Origin: Streptomyces sp. NBC_01408
GTDB taxonomy: Bacteria; Actinomycetota; Actinomycetes; Streptomycetales; Streptomycetaceae
Assembly (NCBI RefSeq): GCF_026340255.1
Contig: NZ_JAPEPJ010000001.1
Span: forward strand, 2,287,001 to 2,351,000
Direction of reading: 5' to 3'
Length of the DNA stretch: 64,000 bases
The stretch's first letter is position 1; each line of letters opens with the position of its first letter. Both the position numbers and the translations under genes were made by a program. A model generated the notes under the pieces. It was not told the origin of the DNA and did not search any database. It was given only the letters and a program-made list of their open reading frames with translations. Of this stretch, positions 24,131-34,715 are shown piece by piece.

Positions 24131-24176
24131 GGCTCCCGACGGACCGGGCCCGTTGCCGGGAGGTCCATCGGGAGCC
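24131..24176 (-). terminator. Intrinsic terminator of block B
   Basis: GGCTCCCGACGGACC pairs with GGTCCATCGGGAGCC (one mismatch). On the - strand the hairpin is followed by TTTTC, as expected for termination of the operon ending at 24209. Confidence 0.75.
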
Positions 24177-24208
24177 TTCGTCGCTCCGTACCGCCTGCGC
24201 GCCGCGCG

Positions 24209-25237
24209 TCAGGCCACGAGACGGCGCAGCCGGTCCAGGTGTTCCAGTCCGCCGAGCACCGTGTCGGCGTCGTCGATGAAGTCGATCAGGCAGGCCACCT
24301 CGTCGACACCGGCCGCCCGCACCGTGCGCACCAGCTCGGCGCACTCCTCGGGGGTACCGAAGAGGCCACCGGTCTCGAAGTACTTCTCGAACCCCAGTGA
24401 GACCAGGAAGTCCACGTCGTCCGGGGTGAGGTCCTCCGGGTCCAGGTCGGGCATGATGTCGCCGGCCGCCTTGAGGAGCAGCCCGAGGGAGTTGCGCAGG
24501 TAGGCACTGAACGGTTCGCGCACGACCTCGCGGACCGCTTCGCGGTCGGTGCCGAGGAACGTGTGCAGCATGAGCACCACATGACCGGGACGGGCTTCCT
24601 CGGGCAGGGCCTCGCGGTAGAGGGCGATCTTCTGGGCGAGTTCCTCGACCGTCTGGCCGAGCAGGTGGGTGAGGACGCCCACCCCCATCTCGCCCGCCTC
24701 GCGGAAGGTGTCGGGATTGCCCGCGGCGGTCAGCCACACCGGCAGTTCGCGGCGCACCGGGTCGGGGTAGGCGCGCAGCCGGCGCTTCTCCCCGCCGCCG
24801 TCGGCCACTTCGAGGGTGCCGCCGCGCCACAGCTCGCGGACGTCCGCGATGGTGCGGGCCAGTACGTTCTTGCGGTCCTCGTAGTTGTGCGGGGCGAGCG
24901 CGAAGTCCGCGGCGTGCCAGCCGGAGGCGAAGGACAGTCCGACCCGGCCGCCCGCGAGGTTGTCGACGACGGACCACTCCTCGGCGATGCGCAGCGGGTG
25001 GTGCAGCGGCGCCACCACACTGCCCGCGCGGATCTGTACGCGCTCGGTGGCCGTCGCGACGGCCGCTCCGGTGACGGCCGGGTTCGGGTAGGCGCCGCCG
25101 AACGGATGGAAGTGCCGTTCCGGCGTCCACACGGAGGTGAACCCGTGGGTGTCGGCGAACCGGGCTCCTTCGAGGAGCAGCCGGTAGCCGTTCGTCCCGG
25201 CGGAATTGTTGGCGAAGTAGAACAGGCCGAAGTCCAA
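24209..25237 (-). CDS. Luciferase-like flavin monooxygenase of the natural-product type
   Basis: 342 residues of the LLM class, resembling the MupA-type family often built into or beside NRPS/PKS systems. It opens DFGLFYFANNSAG, contains TPERHFHPFGGAYPNPAV, GRVGLSFASGWH and RELPVWLTAAGNPDTF. These enzymes use FMNH2 and oxygen to hydroxylate or otherwise oxidise carrier-bound or free intermediates. The start is a rare TTG at 25237, chosen because the fold begins there and GAGG lies eight bases upstream. It is the last gene of the - strand leu-type operon, 81 bases after the LeuB homologue, and may oxidise the chain-extended product. Confidence 0.82.
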   Translation of the reverse strand: MDFGLFYFANNSAGTNGYRLLLEGARFADTHGFTSVWTPERHFHPFGGAYPNPAVTGAAVATATERVQIRAGSVVAPLHHPLRIAEEWSVVDNLAGGRVGLSFASGWHAADFALAPHNYEDRKNVLARTIADVRELWRGGTLEVADGGGEKRRLRAYPDPVRRELPVWLTAAGNPDTFREAGEMGVGVLTHLLGQTVEELAQKIALYREALPEEARPGHVVLMLHTFLGTDREAVREVVREPFSAYLRNSLGLLLKAAGDIMPDLDPEDLTPDDVDFLVSLGFEKYFETGGLFGTPEECAELVRTVRAAGVDEVACLIDFIDDADTVLGGLEHLDRLRRLVA

Positions 25238-25318
25238 CGCGATCCTCTTGTCTGGGTTTGGCCGGGGTCGGGTGTGCGCCCCCGGCGGGGGCCGCCGGGG
25301 GCCTCGCCGGCCGTCCGG

Positions 25319-26347
25319 TCAGGACAGCTCGGCGAGGACCGCGTTCCCGGCTTCGGCGGTGGTGAGGCTTCCTCCCAGGTCGGCGGTGCAGAGCCGCTTG
25401 GACAGGGTCCGGCCCACCGCGTCCCGCACCGCCGTGGCCTCGGCGGGCCGGGAGGCGCAGTCCAGCAGCAGCGCCGCGCTGAGGATCGCCGCGAGCGGGT
25501 TCGCAGTGCCGGTGCCCGCGAGGTCCGGGGCGGACCCGTGGACCGGCTCGCAGAGCGCGAAGCCGGTTTCGGGGTTGAGGTTCGCCGAGGCGGCGGTCCC
25601 CATGCCCCCCGCGAGCTGGGCGGTGAGATCGCTGAGGATGTCACCGTGGGAGTTGTTGGCGACGATCACGTCGAACGCGGTCGGGTCGTCGACGAGGTGC
25701 ATCACGGCTGCGTCGACGTAGAGGTGCCGGGTGGCCAGGTCGGGCCGGCGCTGCGCCGCCTCGCGGAAGCAGCGCTGCCACAGGGCTCCGTTGTTCGGTA
25801 CCGCGTTGGCCTTGTCGACCAGGCAGACCGATGTGGTGGCGCGGGCGAAGGCGAACTCCAGCGCCCGGCTCACCCCGCGGTAGGTGCTGAGTTCGGTGTC
25901 GACGGCCGTCTCGTGCGGGGTGCCGACCCGCAGCGTCCCGCCGATGCCCGAGTACAGCCCTTCGGTGTTCTCGCGGATGACGGTGCAGTCGATGGCCCTG
26001 CGGTCGGGGTCGCGCAGCGGGCTGAGCCGCTCGTGCAACAGCTTGGCCGGACGGTGGTTGACGTAGAGGTCGAGGTCGAACCGCAGCCGCAGCAGGACGT
26101 CGCGTGCATAGGCGGGGTTCGTGACCCGGGGGTCGCCCACCGCGCCGAGCAGCGCGCCGTCGCTGTCGGCGACGCGGGCGAAGTCCTCGTCGCCGAGGGC
26201 CGTTCCGGTCGCGAGATAGGTGTCCGCGTTGACGTGGCCGAGTACGTCGGTCTCCATGTCCGGCGCGACCTCCTTCAGGACGCGCAGGGCCTGTGCGGTG
26301 ACCTCGGGCCCGATCCCGTCACCGGGCAGGACGGCGATGCGCTTCAC
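25319..26347 (-). CDS. leuB: 3-isopropylmalate dehydrogenase homologue
   Basis: 342-residue beta-decarboxylating dehydrogenase. It begins KRIAVLPGDGIGPEV, has the substrate Arg motif LRLRFDLDLYVNHRP, metal ligands in NNSHGDILSDL, and the NAD loop EPVHGSAPDLAGTGTANP. The specificity loop reads RENTEGLYSG; as I recall, ordinary actinobacterial LeuB has REGTEGPYTG. A side chain other than isopropyl is therefore plausible. It would oxidise and decarboxylate a 3-alkylmalate to a 2-oxo acid one carbon longer. GTG start overlaps the LeuD stop as GTGA. Confidence 0.82.
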   Translation of the reverse strand: MKRIAVLPGDGIGPEVTAQALRVLKEVAPDMETDVLGHVNADTYLATGTALGDEDFARVADSDGALLGAVGDPRVTNPAYARDVLLRLRFDLDLYVNHRPAKLLHERLSPLRDPDRRAIDCTVIRENTEGLYSGIGGTLRVGTPHETAVDTELSTYRGVSRALEFAFARATTSVCLVDKANAVPNNGALWQRCFREAAQRRPDLATRHLYVDAAVMHLVDDPTAFDVIVANNSHGDILSDLTAQLAGGMGTAASANLNPETGFALCEPVHGSAPDLAGTGTANPLAAILSAALLLDCASRPAEATAVRDAVGRTLSKRLCTADLGGSLTTAEAGNAVLAELS

Positions 26348-26943
26348 AGGGCGGCTCCGGACGGCCTGGACATCCAGTGCGGCCGTCGCTGCTCGTACGC
26401 GGTGATCGTCTCGTGGGACTTCAAGGTCACCTCGATGTCGTCGAGACCGTTGAGCAGGAGCCAGCGGGCGCGGGCGGCGACGTCGAACGGCCAGTGCCGT
26501 TCGCCGTCCACCACGCGCTGCTCCTGCAGGTCGACCGTCAGCTCGAAGCCGGCCGAGGCCTCGGCCCGGTCCAGCAGCCCGTCCACGGCGTCCTGCGGGA
26601 GCCGCACGGCGAGCAGCCCGTTGCGCAGAGCGTTGCGCAGGAAGATGTCCCCGAAGCTGGGGGCGATCACCGCCCGGAAACCCCAGTCCCGCAGTGCCCA
26701 CACCGCGTGTTCGCGGGAGGAGCCCGTACCGAAGTGGGGGCCGGCCAGGAGGATGCTCGCCCCGGCGCGCGCGGGCTCGTTCAGCACGAACCCGGGATCC
26801 TTGCGCCAGCTGTTGAAGAGGGCGTCCTCGAACCCCGTCTTGGTGAGCCTCCGGCAGTGTCGGGCCGGGATGATCTGATCGGTGTCCACGTCGCTGCGGC
26901 GCAGCGGCACACACGTGCCGGTGTGCTCGGTGAGCGCGTCCAT
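26344..26943 (-). CDS. leuD: Isopropylmalate isomerase small subunit homologue
   Basis: 199 residues, the usual LeuD length. Motifs include LRRSDVDTDQIIPARH near the start, GPHFGTGSSREHAVWAL and the following FGDIFLRNALRNGLL. It forms the swivelling domain that completes the aconitase-type active site with the large subunit encoded just upstream, and interconverts 2- and 3-alkylmalates. ATG at 26943 is preceded by GAGGAACC. 32 bases separate it from the LeuC homologue and its stop overlaps the LeuB start. Confidence 0.88.
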   Translation of the reverse strand: MDALTEHTGTCVPLRRSDVDTDQIIPARHCRRLTKTGFEDALFNSWRKDPGFVLNEPARAGASILLAGPHFGTGSSREHAVWALRDWGFRAVIAPSFGDIFLRNALRNGLLAVRLPQDAVDGLLDRAEASAGFELTVDLQEQRVVDGERHWPFDVAARARWLLLNGLDDIEVTLKSHETITAYEQRRPHWMSRPSGAAL

Positions 26944-26975
26944 GGTTCCTCGTTCCTGTTGCCTGTCCGCAGCGG

Positions 26976-28372
<1,397 letters not shown>

Positions 28373-28376
<4 letters not shown>

Positions 28377-29557
28377 CGGGCCCCCGCCTCGTCGAAGCGG
28401 ACCGCAAGACGCTGCGCGAGGTCGTTCAGCTCGTCCGCCTCGCCCGGTGGCCGCGACTCCACGAGTTCCTCGTAGAGGGATTGCACCAGCGTCTCGTCGG
28501 CGGGCAGGTCCATGCGGTCGAGCAGGTAGCGCAGGACGGACCTGCCCGAGTGCCGGCCGACGAGGAGCTGGCGGTCGCGACCGAAGAGGTGCGGGTCCAG
28601 GTACTCGTAGTTGATGGGGTTCTTCAGGATGCCGGCCTGGTGGATCCCGGCCTCCGTCGCGAAGGCGTTGACCCCGAAGACCGACTTGTTGCGCAGCGGC
28701 GCCAGTGCGATGGTCTGGGCGAGCAGGAGGTAGGCGGGGTACAGGCCGTTCAGTTTCAGCTCCACGCTGGCGCCGAACTGCTCGCCCTTGTGGGACAGGA
28801 CGGAGGCGAGCTCTTCCAGCGGGGTGTTCCCCGCCCGCTCGCCGATTCCGCCGAGCGTGGCCTGCACCTCGTCGGCGCCCGCCTGGATCCCGGCGAGGGC
28901 GTTCGCGAGGGAGAGCCCCATGTCGTCGTGGCAGTGCGTCGACAGCACGATGTCGTCACCGATCCAGGACCGCACCGCCGCGCACAGGTCTCCGTACTCC
29001 TGCGGCGTCGCGCATCCCGTCGTGTCGGCGAGGATGACCGTGGTGGCACCGTCCTCCACGGCCGCGGTGACCAGGGCCTCGATGTGGTCCTTGCTGCCGC
29101 GGCTCGCGTCCTCGACGCCGAAGGAGACGTCGGTCGCACCGAGTTCGACGGCCAGCCGGATCGCGTCGCGCACTTCCTGGACCGACTCGGCGCGTGTGAT
29201 CCCGCGCTTGTGCTCCAGGTGGAGGTCGCTGCCCGTGCCGCAGATCTGCACCTGGTGATTGGGTCGGGCGCCCCCGGCCTCCATGGACTTCCGTACGTCG
29301 ACGGTGGACGCGCGGTTGAAGGTGGCGAACCGCGCGGTGGTCAGCGACTCGGCGATGAGCCGGGTCGCCTCCGCGTCGGCGGGAGAGGAACCGGGAAATC
29401 CGGCCTCGATGATATCGGCACCGTATGCTTCCGCCGCCAGCGCCAGCGGGAGCTTCTGCTCCGGAGACATGGCGTTGCCCGGGGCCTGTTCCCCGTCGCG
29501 CAGGGTGGCGTCGAATATGGAGATCCTGCGCCGACCGTAGGCGCTTTCAATTGTCAC
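28373..29557 (-). CDS. leuA: 2-isopropylmalate/homocitrate synthase family enzyme without regulatory domain
   Basis: 394 residues of the DRE-TIM metallolyase family, which condenses acetyl-CoA with a 2-oxo acid. It shows [13 protein letters not shown] (metal and substrate site), [16 protein letters not shown] (HxH metal ligands) and [14 protein letters not shown]. It ends shortly after the catalytic and linker part; the C-terminal leucine-sensing domain of ~570-residue LeuA proteins is absent, so leucine feedback is not expected. Substrate could be 2-oxoisovalerate, an aromatic 2-oxo acid or another. GTG at 29557 follows GGGGGAG at good spacing; an ATG at 29596 would add 13 residues without such a site. 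First gene of the - strand operon. Confidence 0.85.
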
Positions 29558-29962
29558 CTGAATCTCCCCCTGGTGATGTCGGGTGCCGATTTCCATTCGG
29601 TCGGCCGGGTAGGGGCCACTCCTGATTTCGGCATCGTGGGGATGCTAATTGCGTCCTCGTGGCGCCGTGCAGGTTTTCAGGCTCCGGTGAAAGTCCCCGA
29701 GGTATGCGGGGGAAGCGTGAAGATGGGCGAGATCCAGACAGTTCGGGGCGTGTCGACCGCTTGCCGGGCAAGGTAGGAAAGCGTCCGAAGCACCGAACGG
29801 AATCATGTCGCTACCGTCCGTCACGTCGCGAGTCGCCCTCCAGCCGTCATTCACCATGATCTGAAACTCATTGCGGGCCCGATGTAGGCGGCCGATACTC
29901 CGAAAAGCTCCGCCGAACTCGCAGAGACGGCAGGGCTTTGTCTTTGATCTACGGGGGGATCA
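29558..29962. promoter_or_regulatory. Divergent intergenic region between leuA homologue and ArsR-type regulator
   Basis: 405 bases that must hold the promoters of the - strand chain-extension operon and of the + strand regulator. It is less GC-rich than the genes around it. I see no riboswitch, T-box or leader peptide, and no inverted repeat strong enough to call an operator. ACGGGGGGATCA just before 29963 is the ribosome binding site of the regulator. Confidence 0.4.
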
Positions 29963-30862
29963 GTGCAGCGGGTTCGTTTTACCGTCCAAGATTTGACGCG
30001 CATCACCATCGCGCCGGCCGGAGATCCGGCGGTCGAGACGGCGTTGGGCGCCGACCTCCTGCGGCGCAGGAGCGGCGGTACGGTGTTCGGGCGCTGGCGT
30101 GATCTGGCGAGCCAGAAGACGACGCTGCGGCTGCCGCCGAGGCCCCCCGTCCCCGACCACCTGGACCTGCTCGCACAGGCCGACGGCAGGATCCCCCGGC
30201 AGCGCGGGAGCTCCGAGAACATCCTGGACACCGACTTCTACGCCTCGGCGATCGCTCCGTACTGGGAGCGCATCAACGCCTACCTGCGGGCCGACGCGGA
30301 CCACCGCAGCCGGATCTTCCTCAGTGGCGGCGTGGAGGCACTGCTGGGGACGCTGCACGGGCGCATCGCGTGGCATTCCCCCGTACTGGAGCTCGACAAC
30401 GGACTGGACGCGGAGATCCACCCCGAGGGTGCGGGCCTCCTGATCGTGCCCTCGCTGTTCCTGCACAGTCGGCCGGTGGTCTACACCGGGTCGGGCGGGT
30501 CCGGCGCCCCGCCGGTCCTGGTGTACCCGGTGCCGCTCGAAGCCGTGACCGCGGCGACGATCTGGGGCGATTCGGAGCAGTCCGGCCGGGCGCTGGGCGC
30601 GCTCATGGGGCGTACGCGTGCGGGGGTCCTCCTCGCGCTCACGGAAAGCCGCACCACGACCCAGCTCGGCCGCAGGCTGGGTATTTCCGCCGCAGCTGCC
30701 AGCCAGCACACCGCGGTGCTCCGCGAAGCCGGTCTGATCACCAGCCGGCGCAAGCTCAACGCGGTACTGCATTCGCTGACGGATCTCGGCCACACCCTGC
30801 TCAGGGAAGGCGATGAATTCGGGCCGGCTGCGGAATGCATTCCGGTGGGCTGCGGAGCCTGA
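29963..30862 (+). CDS. ArsR-type winged-helix regulator
   Basis: 299 residues with a GTG start after GGGGGG. The C-terminal ~90 residues form a winged helix: RTRAGVLLALTESRTTTQLG, then GISAAAASQHTAVLREAGLI (recognition helix), and RRKLNAVLHSLTDLG. The long N-terminal part (IAPAGDPAVETALGADLL, FLSGGVEALLG, IVPSLFLHSRPVVY) has no motif I can assign and may bind a ligand or partner. Proteins of this layout are common in Streptomyces as transcription factors. It stands between the chain-extension operon and the lipopeptide operon and is the only obvious regulator inside blocks A-C. Confidence 0.8.
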   Translation: MQRVRFTVQDLTRITIAPAGDPAVETALGADLLRRRSGGTVFGRWRDLASQKTTLRLPPRPPVPDHLDLLAQADGRIPRQRGSSENILDTDFYASAIAPYWERINAYLRADADHRSRIFLSGGVEALLGTLHGRIAWHSPVLELDNGLDAEIHPEGAGLLIVPSLFLHSRPVVYTGSGGSGAPPVLVYPVPLEAVTAATIWGDSEQSGRALGALMGRTRAGVLLALTESRTTTQLGRRLGISAAAASQHTAVLREAGLITSRRKLNAVLHSLTDLGHTLLREGDEFGPAAECIPVGCGA

Positions 30863-31161
30863 GCCTCCTGATGTTCCGGTAATCCTCAGTCGATCAGGGG
30901 CGCCGTCCTGCGCTGCCTCCGGTGCGGCCCTTCGTGGCCGCCGCCGGAGGCCGGTTCGTGGTCCTCGCTTCCTTTCCCGTGGCGCGGAGAATCCGAATCC
31001 CGCGGCCCGGGGAACCCCCGGAAACCCGGGTACTCCCGGATGCCCCGGAAACCCGGGTACACAGGAAACCCCAGAAATCCAGAAAACCCAGAAGACCGAG
31101 GAAAGAGCCGGGGCGCTGCCCGGACCCTCGTCGGGCTGATACCGGTACGGAGAGGCATTCA
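30863..31161 (+). promoter_or_regulatory. Leader of the lipopeptide operon with duplicated 18-bp element
   Basis: 299 bases without a credible gene, upstream of the acyl-AMP ligase. The 18-mer CCCCGGAAACCCGGGTAC occurs at 31016-31033 and again at 31043-31060 (27-base period). Shortened A-rich copies (GGAAACCCCAGAAATCC, AGAAAACCCAGAAGACC) continue to about 31100. Each 18-mer contains the partial palindrome ACCCGGGT. These may be binding sites for the ArsR-type regulator. GGAGAGG near 31150 serves the GTG at 31162. Confidence 0.5.
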
Positions 31162-32940
31162 GTGGGTCACGACATGATGGAGAACCTGGCGCGGGCGTCG
31201 TCACTGGGCGCCCTTCTGCGCCAGCACGCCTCTGAGCGGGCCGATCAGGACGCCGCGGTATTCGTACGCGGCCCGCAGACGGGCGACGCGCACACCCTGA
31301 CCTACGCGCAGCTCGACCGGCGGGCGAGCGGCATCGCCCGGGCCCTGCGCGCCCGCGCGGCGCTGGGCGACCGCGTGCTGCTGCTGTACCCGCAGGGAAC
31401 GGAGTGCGTCGAGGCCTTCGCCGGATGTCTGTACGCGGGCATGCCCGCGGTGGTGGCGCCGATGCCCGGCAGTTACCAGCAGGACCGCAAGCGGGTCACC
31501 TCCATCGTCCGGGACACCCGGGTCTCGATCGTGCTGACCGACGCCGCGAACCTGGAGACGGTGCGGGACTGGGCGGAGTCCACCGGAATACCGGATCTGA
31601 CCGTCCTTGCCTCCGACACCTTCGAGGACGCCGACGGTGCGAGCGAACCGCTGGCGCCGGCCGACCGGTCGACGACCGCCATGCTCCAGTACACCTCCGG
31701 TTCCACGAGCGACCCCAAGGGCGTCGAGGTCACCCACGGCAACCTCCTGCACGACATCGCGGCGATCGCGCACGCCTTCGGCGCGACGGAGCCCGTCAGG
31801 ACGGGAGGATGGGCGCCCCTCTACCACGACCTCGGTCTCATCGCCCAGACGCTCCTGCCCCTCGCCATGGGCAGCACGGTCGTGTTGATGTCCGCCATCT
31901 CCTTCGTGAAGCGGCCCTATCAGTGGCTGAAGCTGGTCGACACCTACGACCTGGAGTTTTCGGCCGCCCCGAACTTCGCCTTCCAGCTGTGCACCGAGAA
32001 GGTCACCGACGAGCAGCTGGCGACCCTGGACCTCTCGCGCTGGCGCTACGCGCTCAGCGGGGCGGAGGCCGTGCAGGTCTCCACCATGCGCAAGTTCACC
32101 CGGCGGTTCGCCGCGGCGGGCCTGCGCCCGGACGCGTTCGGAGCCTGTTACGGCCTCGCCGAGAGCACCGTCTTCGTCTCCGGCGCGACCCGGCGCGAAC
32201 AGGTCGTCGCCGAACTGGACGCGGCGGCCCTCGAACGCGGGGAGCTGCGCCGCGCGGCGCCGGGCCGTCCGTCCCGTGCCCTGCCCAGCAACGGTCCGGT
32301 CTGGGACCTCGAAGCGAGGATCGTGGACCCCGGGAACCACCGGGAACAGCCCGACCGCACGGTGGGGGAGATCTGGCTCCGCGGCGAGAGCGTGGCACGC
32401 GGTTACTGGGGCAACCCGGAGGCGACCGCGGAGGTGTTCCAGGCCTACACCGAGGACGGCGACGGCCCGTTCCTGCGCACCGGCGACCTGGGCGCCTTCC
32501 TGGACGGAGAGCTCTACGTCACCGGGCGGCGCAAGGACCTGATGATCATCAACGGGCGGAACCTGCACCCGCAGGACATCGAGTACGCGCTGCGGGACCA
32601 CCACGCCGAGCTGGACGGACTTCCGGGGGCGGTGTTCACCGTGCCCGCCGGCGAGGAGGGCGAACTCCAGGACGAGGCCCTCATCGTGCTCCAGGAGGTG
32701 CGCGGCCGCCCCTCGCCGGACCGTGCCGAGGCGCTCGTGCGCACCATGCGCGACACCCTCTCCCGGGAGTTCGGCGTACGCGCGGCCGGGGTGCTGCTGG
32801 TCCGCCGGGCCGGTGTGCAGCGGACGACCAGCGGCAAGGTGCAGCGCGCGGCCATGCGGGAGCTCTTCCTGTCCGGGGCGATCGATCCGCTCTTCGCGGA
32901 GTTCGACACCCGCTTCACGGAGCGGGGGCGTGCGGCATGA
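31162..32940 (+). CDS. Fatty acyl-AMP ligase (FAAL)
   Basis: 592-residue adenylate-forming enzyme of the FAAL type. It activates a fatty acid as acyl-AMP and loads it on the ACP at 36453, so starting N-acylation of the NRPS product. Seen are the P-loop YTSGSTSDPKGVEVTH, the FAAL-typical stretch APLYHDLGLIAQTLLPL and SFVKRPYQWLKLVDTY, ACYGLAESTVFVSG, and LRTGDLGAFLDGELYVTGRR followed by LMIINGRNLHPQDIE. GTG at 31162 is chosen for its GGAGAGG; an ATG at 31174 is possible. The stop overlaps the next ATG. Confidence 0.9.
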   Translation: MGHDMMENLARASSLGALLRQHASERADQDAAVFVRGPQTGDAHTLTYAQLDRRASGIARALRARAALGDRVLLLYPQGTECVEAFAGCLYAGMPAVVAPMPGSYQQDRKRVTSIVRDTRVSIVLTDAANLETVRDWAESTGIPDLTVLASDTFEDADGASEPLAPADRSTTAMLQYTSGSTSDPKGVEVTHGNLLHDIAAIAHAFGATEPVRTGGWAPLYHDLGLIAQTLLPLAMGSTVVLMSAISFVKRPYQWLKLVDTYDLEFSAAPNFAFQLCTEKVTDEQLATLDLSRWRYALSGAEAVQVSTMRKFTRRFAAAGLRPDAFGACYGLAESTVFVSGATRREQVVAELDAAALERGELRRAAPGRPSRALPSNGPVWDLEARIVDPGNHREQPDRTVGEIWLRGESVARGYWGNPEATAEVFQAYTEDGDGPFLRTGDLGAFLDGELYVTGRRKDLMIINGRNLHPQDIEYALRDHHAELDGLPGAVFTVPAGEEGELQDEALIVLQEVRGRPSPDRAEALVRTMRDTLSREFGVRAAGVLLVRRAGVQRTTSGKVQRAAMRELFLSGAIDPLFAEFDTRFTERGRAA

Positions 32941-34715
32941 CGCTCCCGGGTCCCCCGCCCGCCGGCCCCGTACCGGTCGGTGCCGTACCGGTCGGTGCCG
33001 TCGCGGCCGAGCCGCGCGCACCCCGCCCGGAGGTCCTCCTCGACGAGCTGCTGACCCGGGCCGCCGCCCCGGGCGGGGCCTTCGACCCGGCCGAGCTCGC
33101 CCGGCTGGACGAGGCGGAGGAGTTCCCCGCGGCGGCGTACCGGCTGCTCCACGAGGCCGGGGTGCCCGCGCAGTACGTACCGTGCCGCCACGGTGGTGAA
33201 CTGCGTGGCCTGGACGGCCTGATGGCCGTGGTCCGCACGGTCGCCCGCCGGGACCTGACCGTCGCCATCGCCCACGGAAAGACCTCCCTCGGCGCCATGC
33301 CCCTGTGGGTGGCGGGATCCCCGGCGCAGGCCGCCGGCCTGGCCGCGGAGATCCTGGCCGGCGCCGAGGTCTGCTGGGGGCTGACCGAGGCGGGCAGCGG
33401 CAGCGACCTCCTCGCCGGCCGGCTGACCGCACGGCCGCACGCCCGCGGCGGGCTGCGCCTCGACGGTGCCAAGTGGCTGATCAACAACGCCACGCGGGCC
33501 AGGTTCGCCTGCGTCCTGGCCCGTACCCGGTCCGAAGGCGGACCCCGGGGCTTCGGCTTCGTCCTCGTCGACAAGGACACCCTGCCTGCCGAAACCCACC
33601 GCGCCCTCCCCAAGGAACGGACCCACGGCATCCGCGGCGCCGACATCAGCGGCATCGAGTTCACCGGCGCACGGGTCCCGGAAACCACCCTCGTGGGCCG
33701 GGCCGACTCCGGCTTCGAAGTCGTGCTCAAATCGCTCCAGCTCACCCGGATCTTCTCGACCTCGCTCTCGCTGGGCGCCGCCGACCACGCGCTCCCGATC
33801 GCCGTGCGCTTCCTCGCCGACCGGCCCCTGTACGGACACCAGCTCGGCGAGCTGCCCCGCGTGCGCCGCGTCCTGGGGGAGGCCGCCGCCGCGTTCCTGC
33901 TCGCGGAGTCGGTCGCCGTGCTCTCCGCGCGTGCCGCCCAGACCCTCACCGGTGAGCTCTCCGTCCTCGCGGCGGTCACCAAGGCCTTCGTTCCCACGAC
34001 GGTGCAGCGCGCGGTGGACGCCCTCGCCGACCTGCTCGGAGTGCGCGGCTTCCTGACTTCCCACACGGAGGACGGGGCGTTCGCCAAGCTCGACCGGGAC
34101 CACCGCATCGTCGCCGTCTTCGACGGCAGCACGGCCGTCAACCGGCACGCGCTGATCACCGCGTTCCCGCTGCTCGCCCGCGCCCACGCGGCGCAAGCCC
34201 GGGACGAGGAGGGGCTCGCGGCCGCCGCCCGGATCCACGGGCCGCAGCCCGAGCTCGACCCGGGCCTGCTCTCCCTGATCAGCGCAGGCGGGTGCACCGC
34301 CGTGCAGTCGCTGCCGCAGCTGGCCCGGCGGGCCGGTGAACGGGGACGCGAGGACATCACGGCCGCGGCCCACGCCCTGGCCGCCGAATCGGCGCGGCTG
34401 CACCAGGAGATCGGCGCCCGCCGCGAAAGCCCGGGCAGGGCCTCCGCCGCGGCGTTCGACCTCGCCCAGCGCTACGAACTCTGCTACGCCGGGGCCGCGG
34501 CCCTGGCGCTGTGGACGCACAACACCCCCGGACCCGGCGCCCGGTGGTGGCGCGAGGACCTGTGGGTGCGCGCCTGCCTGACCCTCGTCCTCAGCCGCCT
34601 CGGACTCGAGACGCCGCCCGGACCCGATGCCCGCGACCTGCTGTGCGACGAGATCCTCGACGGCGGTCTCACCGAAGGCGAGTTCTCGCTGCTCCACGGT
34701 CTGGGGGACCGATGA
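32937..34715 (+). CDS. Acyl-CoA dehydrogenase homologue 1
   Basis: 592 residues of the ACAD flavoprotein family, as found in pairs in lipopeptide clusters such as ramoplanin, enduracidin and friulimicin. Such enzymes introduce double bonds into the acyl chain, probably while it is on ACP. The flavin-site motif is CWGLTEAGSGSD. The usual catalytic Glu of YEGT is Asp here (VAVFDGSTAVN). A second ~170-residue C-terminal part goes beyond a plain ACAD. The N-terminus carries a short tandem repeat (PVGAVPVGAV). Starts inside the FAAL stop (ATGA) and ends inside the start of the next gene, so expression of the three is coupled. Confidence 0.82.
   Translation: MTLPGPPPAGPVPVGAVPVGAVAAEPRAPRPEVLLDELLTRAAAPGGAFDPAELARLDEAEEFPAAAYRLLHEAGVPAQYVPCRHGGELRGLDGLMAVVRTVARRDLTVAIAHGKTSLGAMPLWVAGSPAQAAGLAAEILAGAEVCWGLTEAGSGSDLLAGRLTARPHARGGLRLDGAKWLINNATRARFACVLARTRSEGGPRGFGFVLVDKDTLPAETHRALPKERTHGIRGADISGIEFTGARVPETTLVGRADSGFEVVLKSLQLTRIFSTSLSLGAADHALPIAVRFLADRPLYGHQLGELPRVRRVLGEAAAAFLLAESVAVLSARAAQTLTGELSVLAAVTKAFVPTTVQRAVDALADLLGVRGFLTSHTEDGAFAKLDRDHRIVAVFDGSTAVNRHALITAFPLLARAHAAQARDEEGLAAAARIHGPQPELDPGLLSLISAGGCTAVQSLPQLARRAGERGREDITAAAHALAAESARLHQEIGARRESPGRASAAAFDLAQRYELCYAGAAALALWTHNTPGPGARWWREDLWVRACLTLVLSRLGLETPPGPDARDLLCDEILDGGLTEGEFSLLHGLGDR

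Noticed and set aside
29558..29962. Leucine attenuator, T-box or leader peptide before the leuA homologue
   Set aside because: No short ORF with Leu codons, no T-box sequence and no terminator/antiterminator pair is visible.
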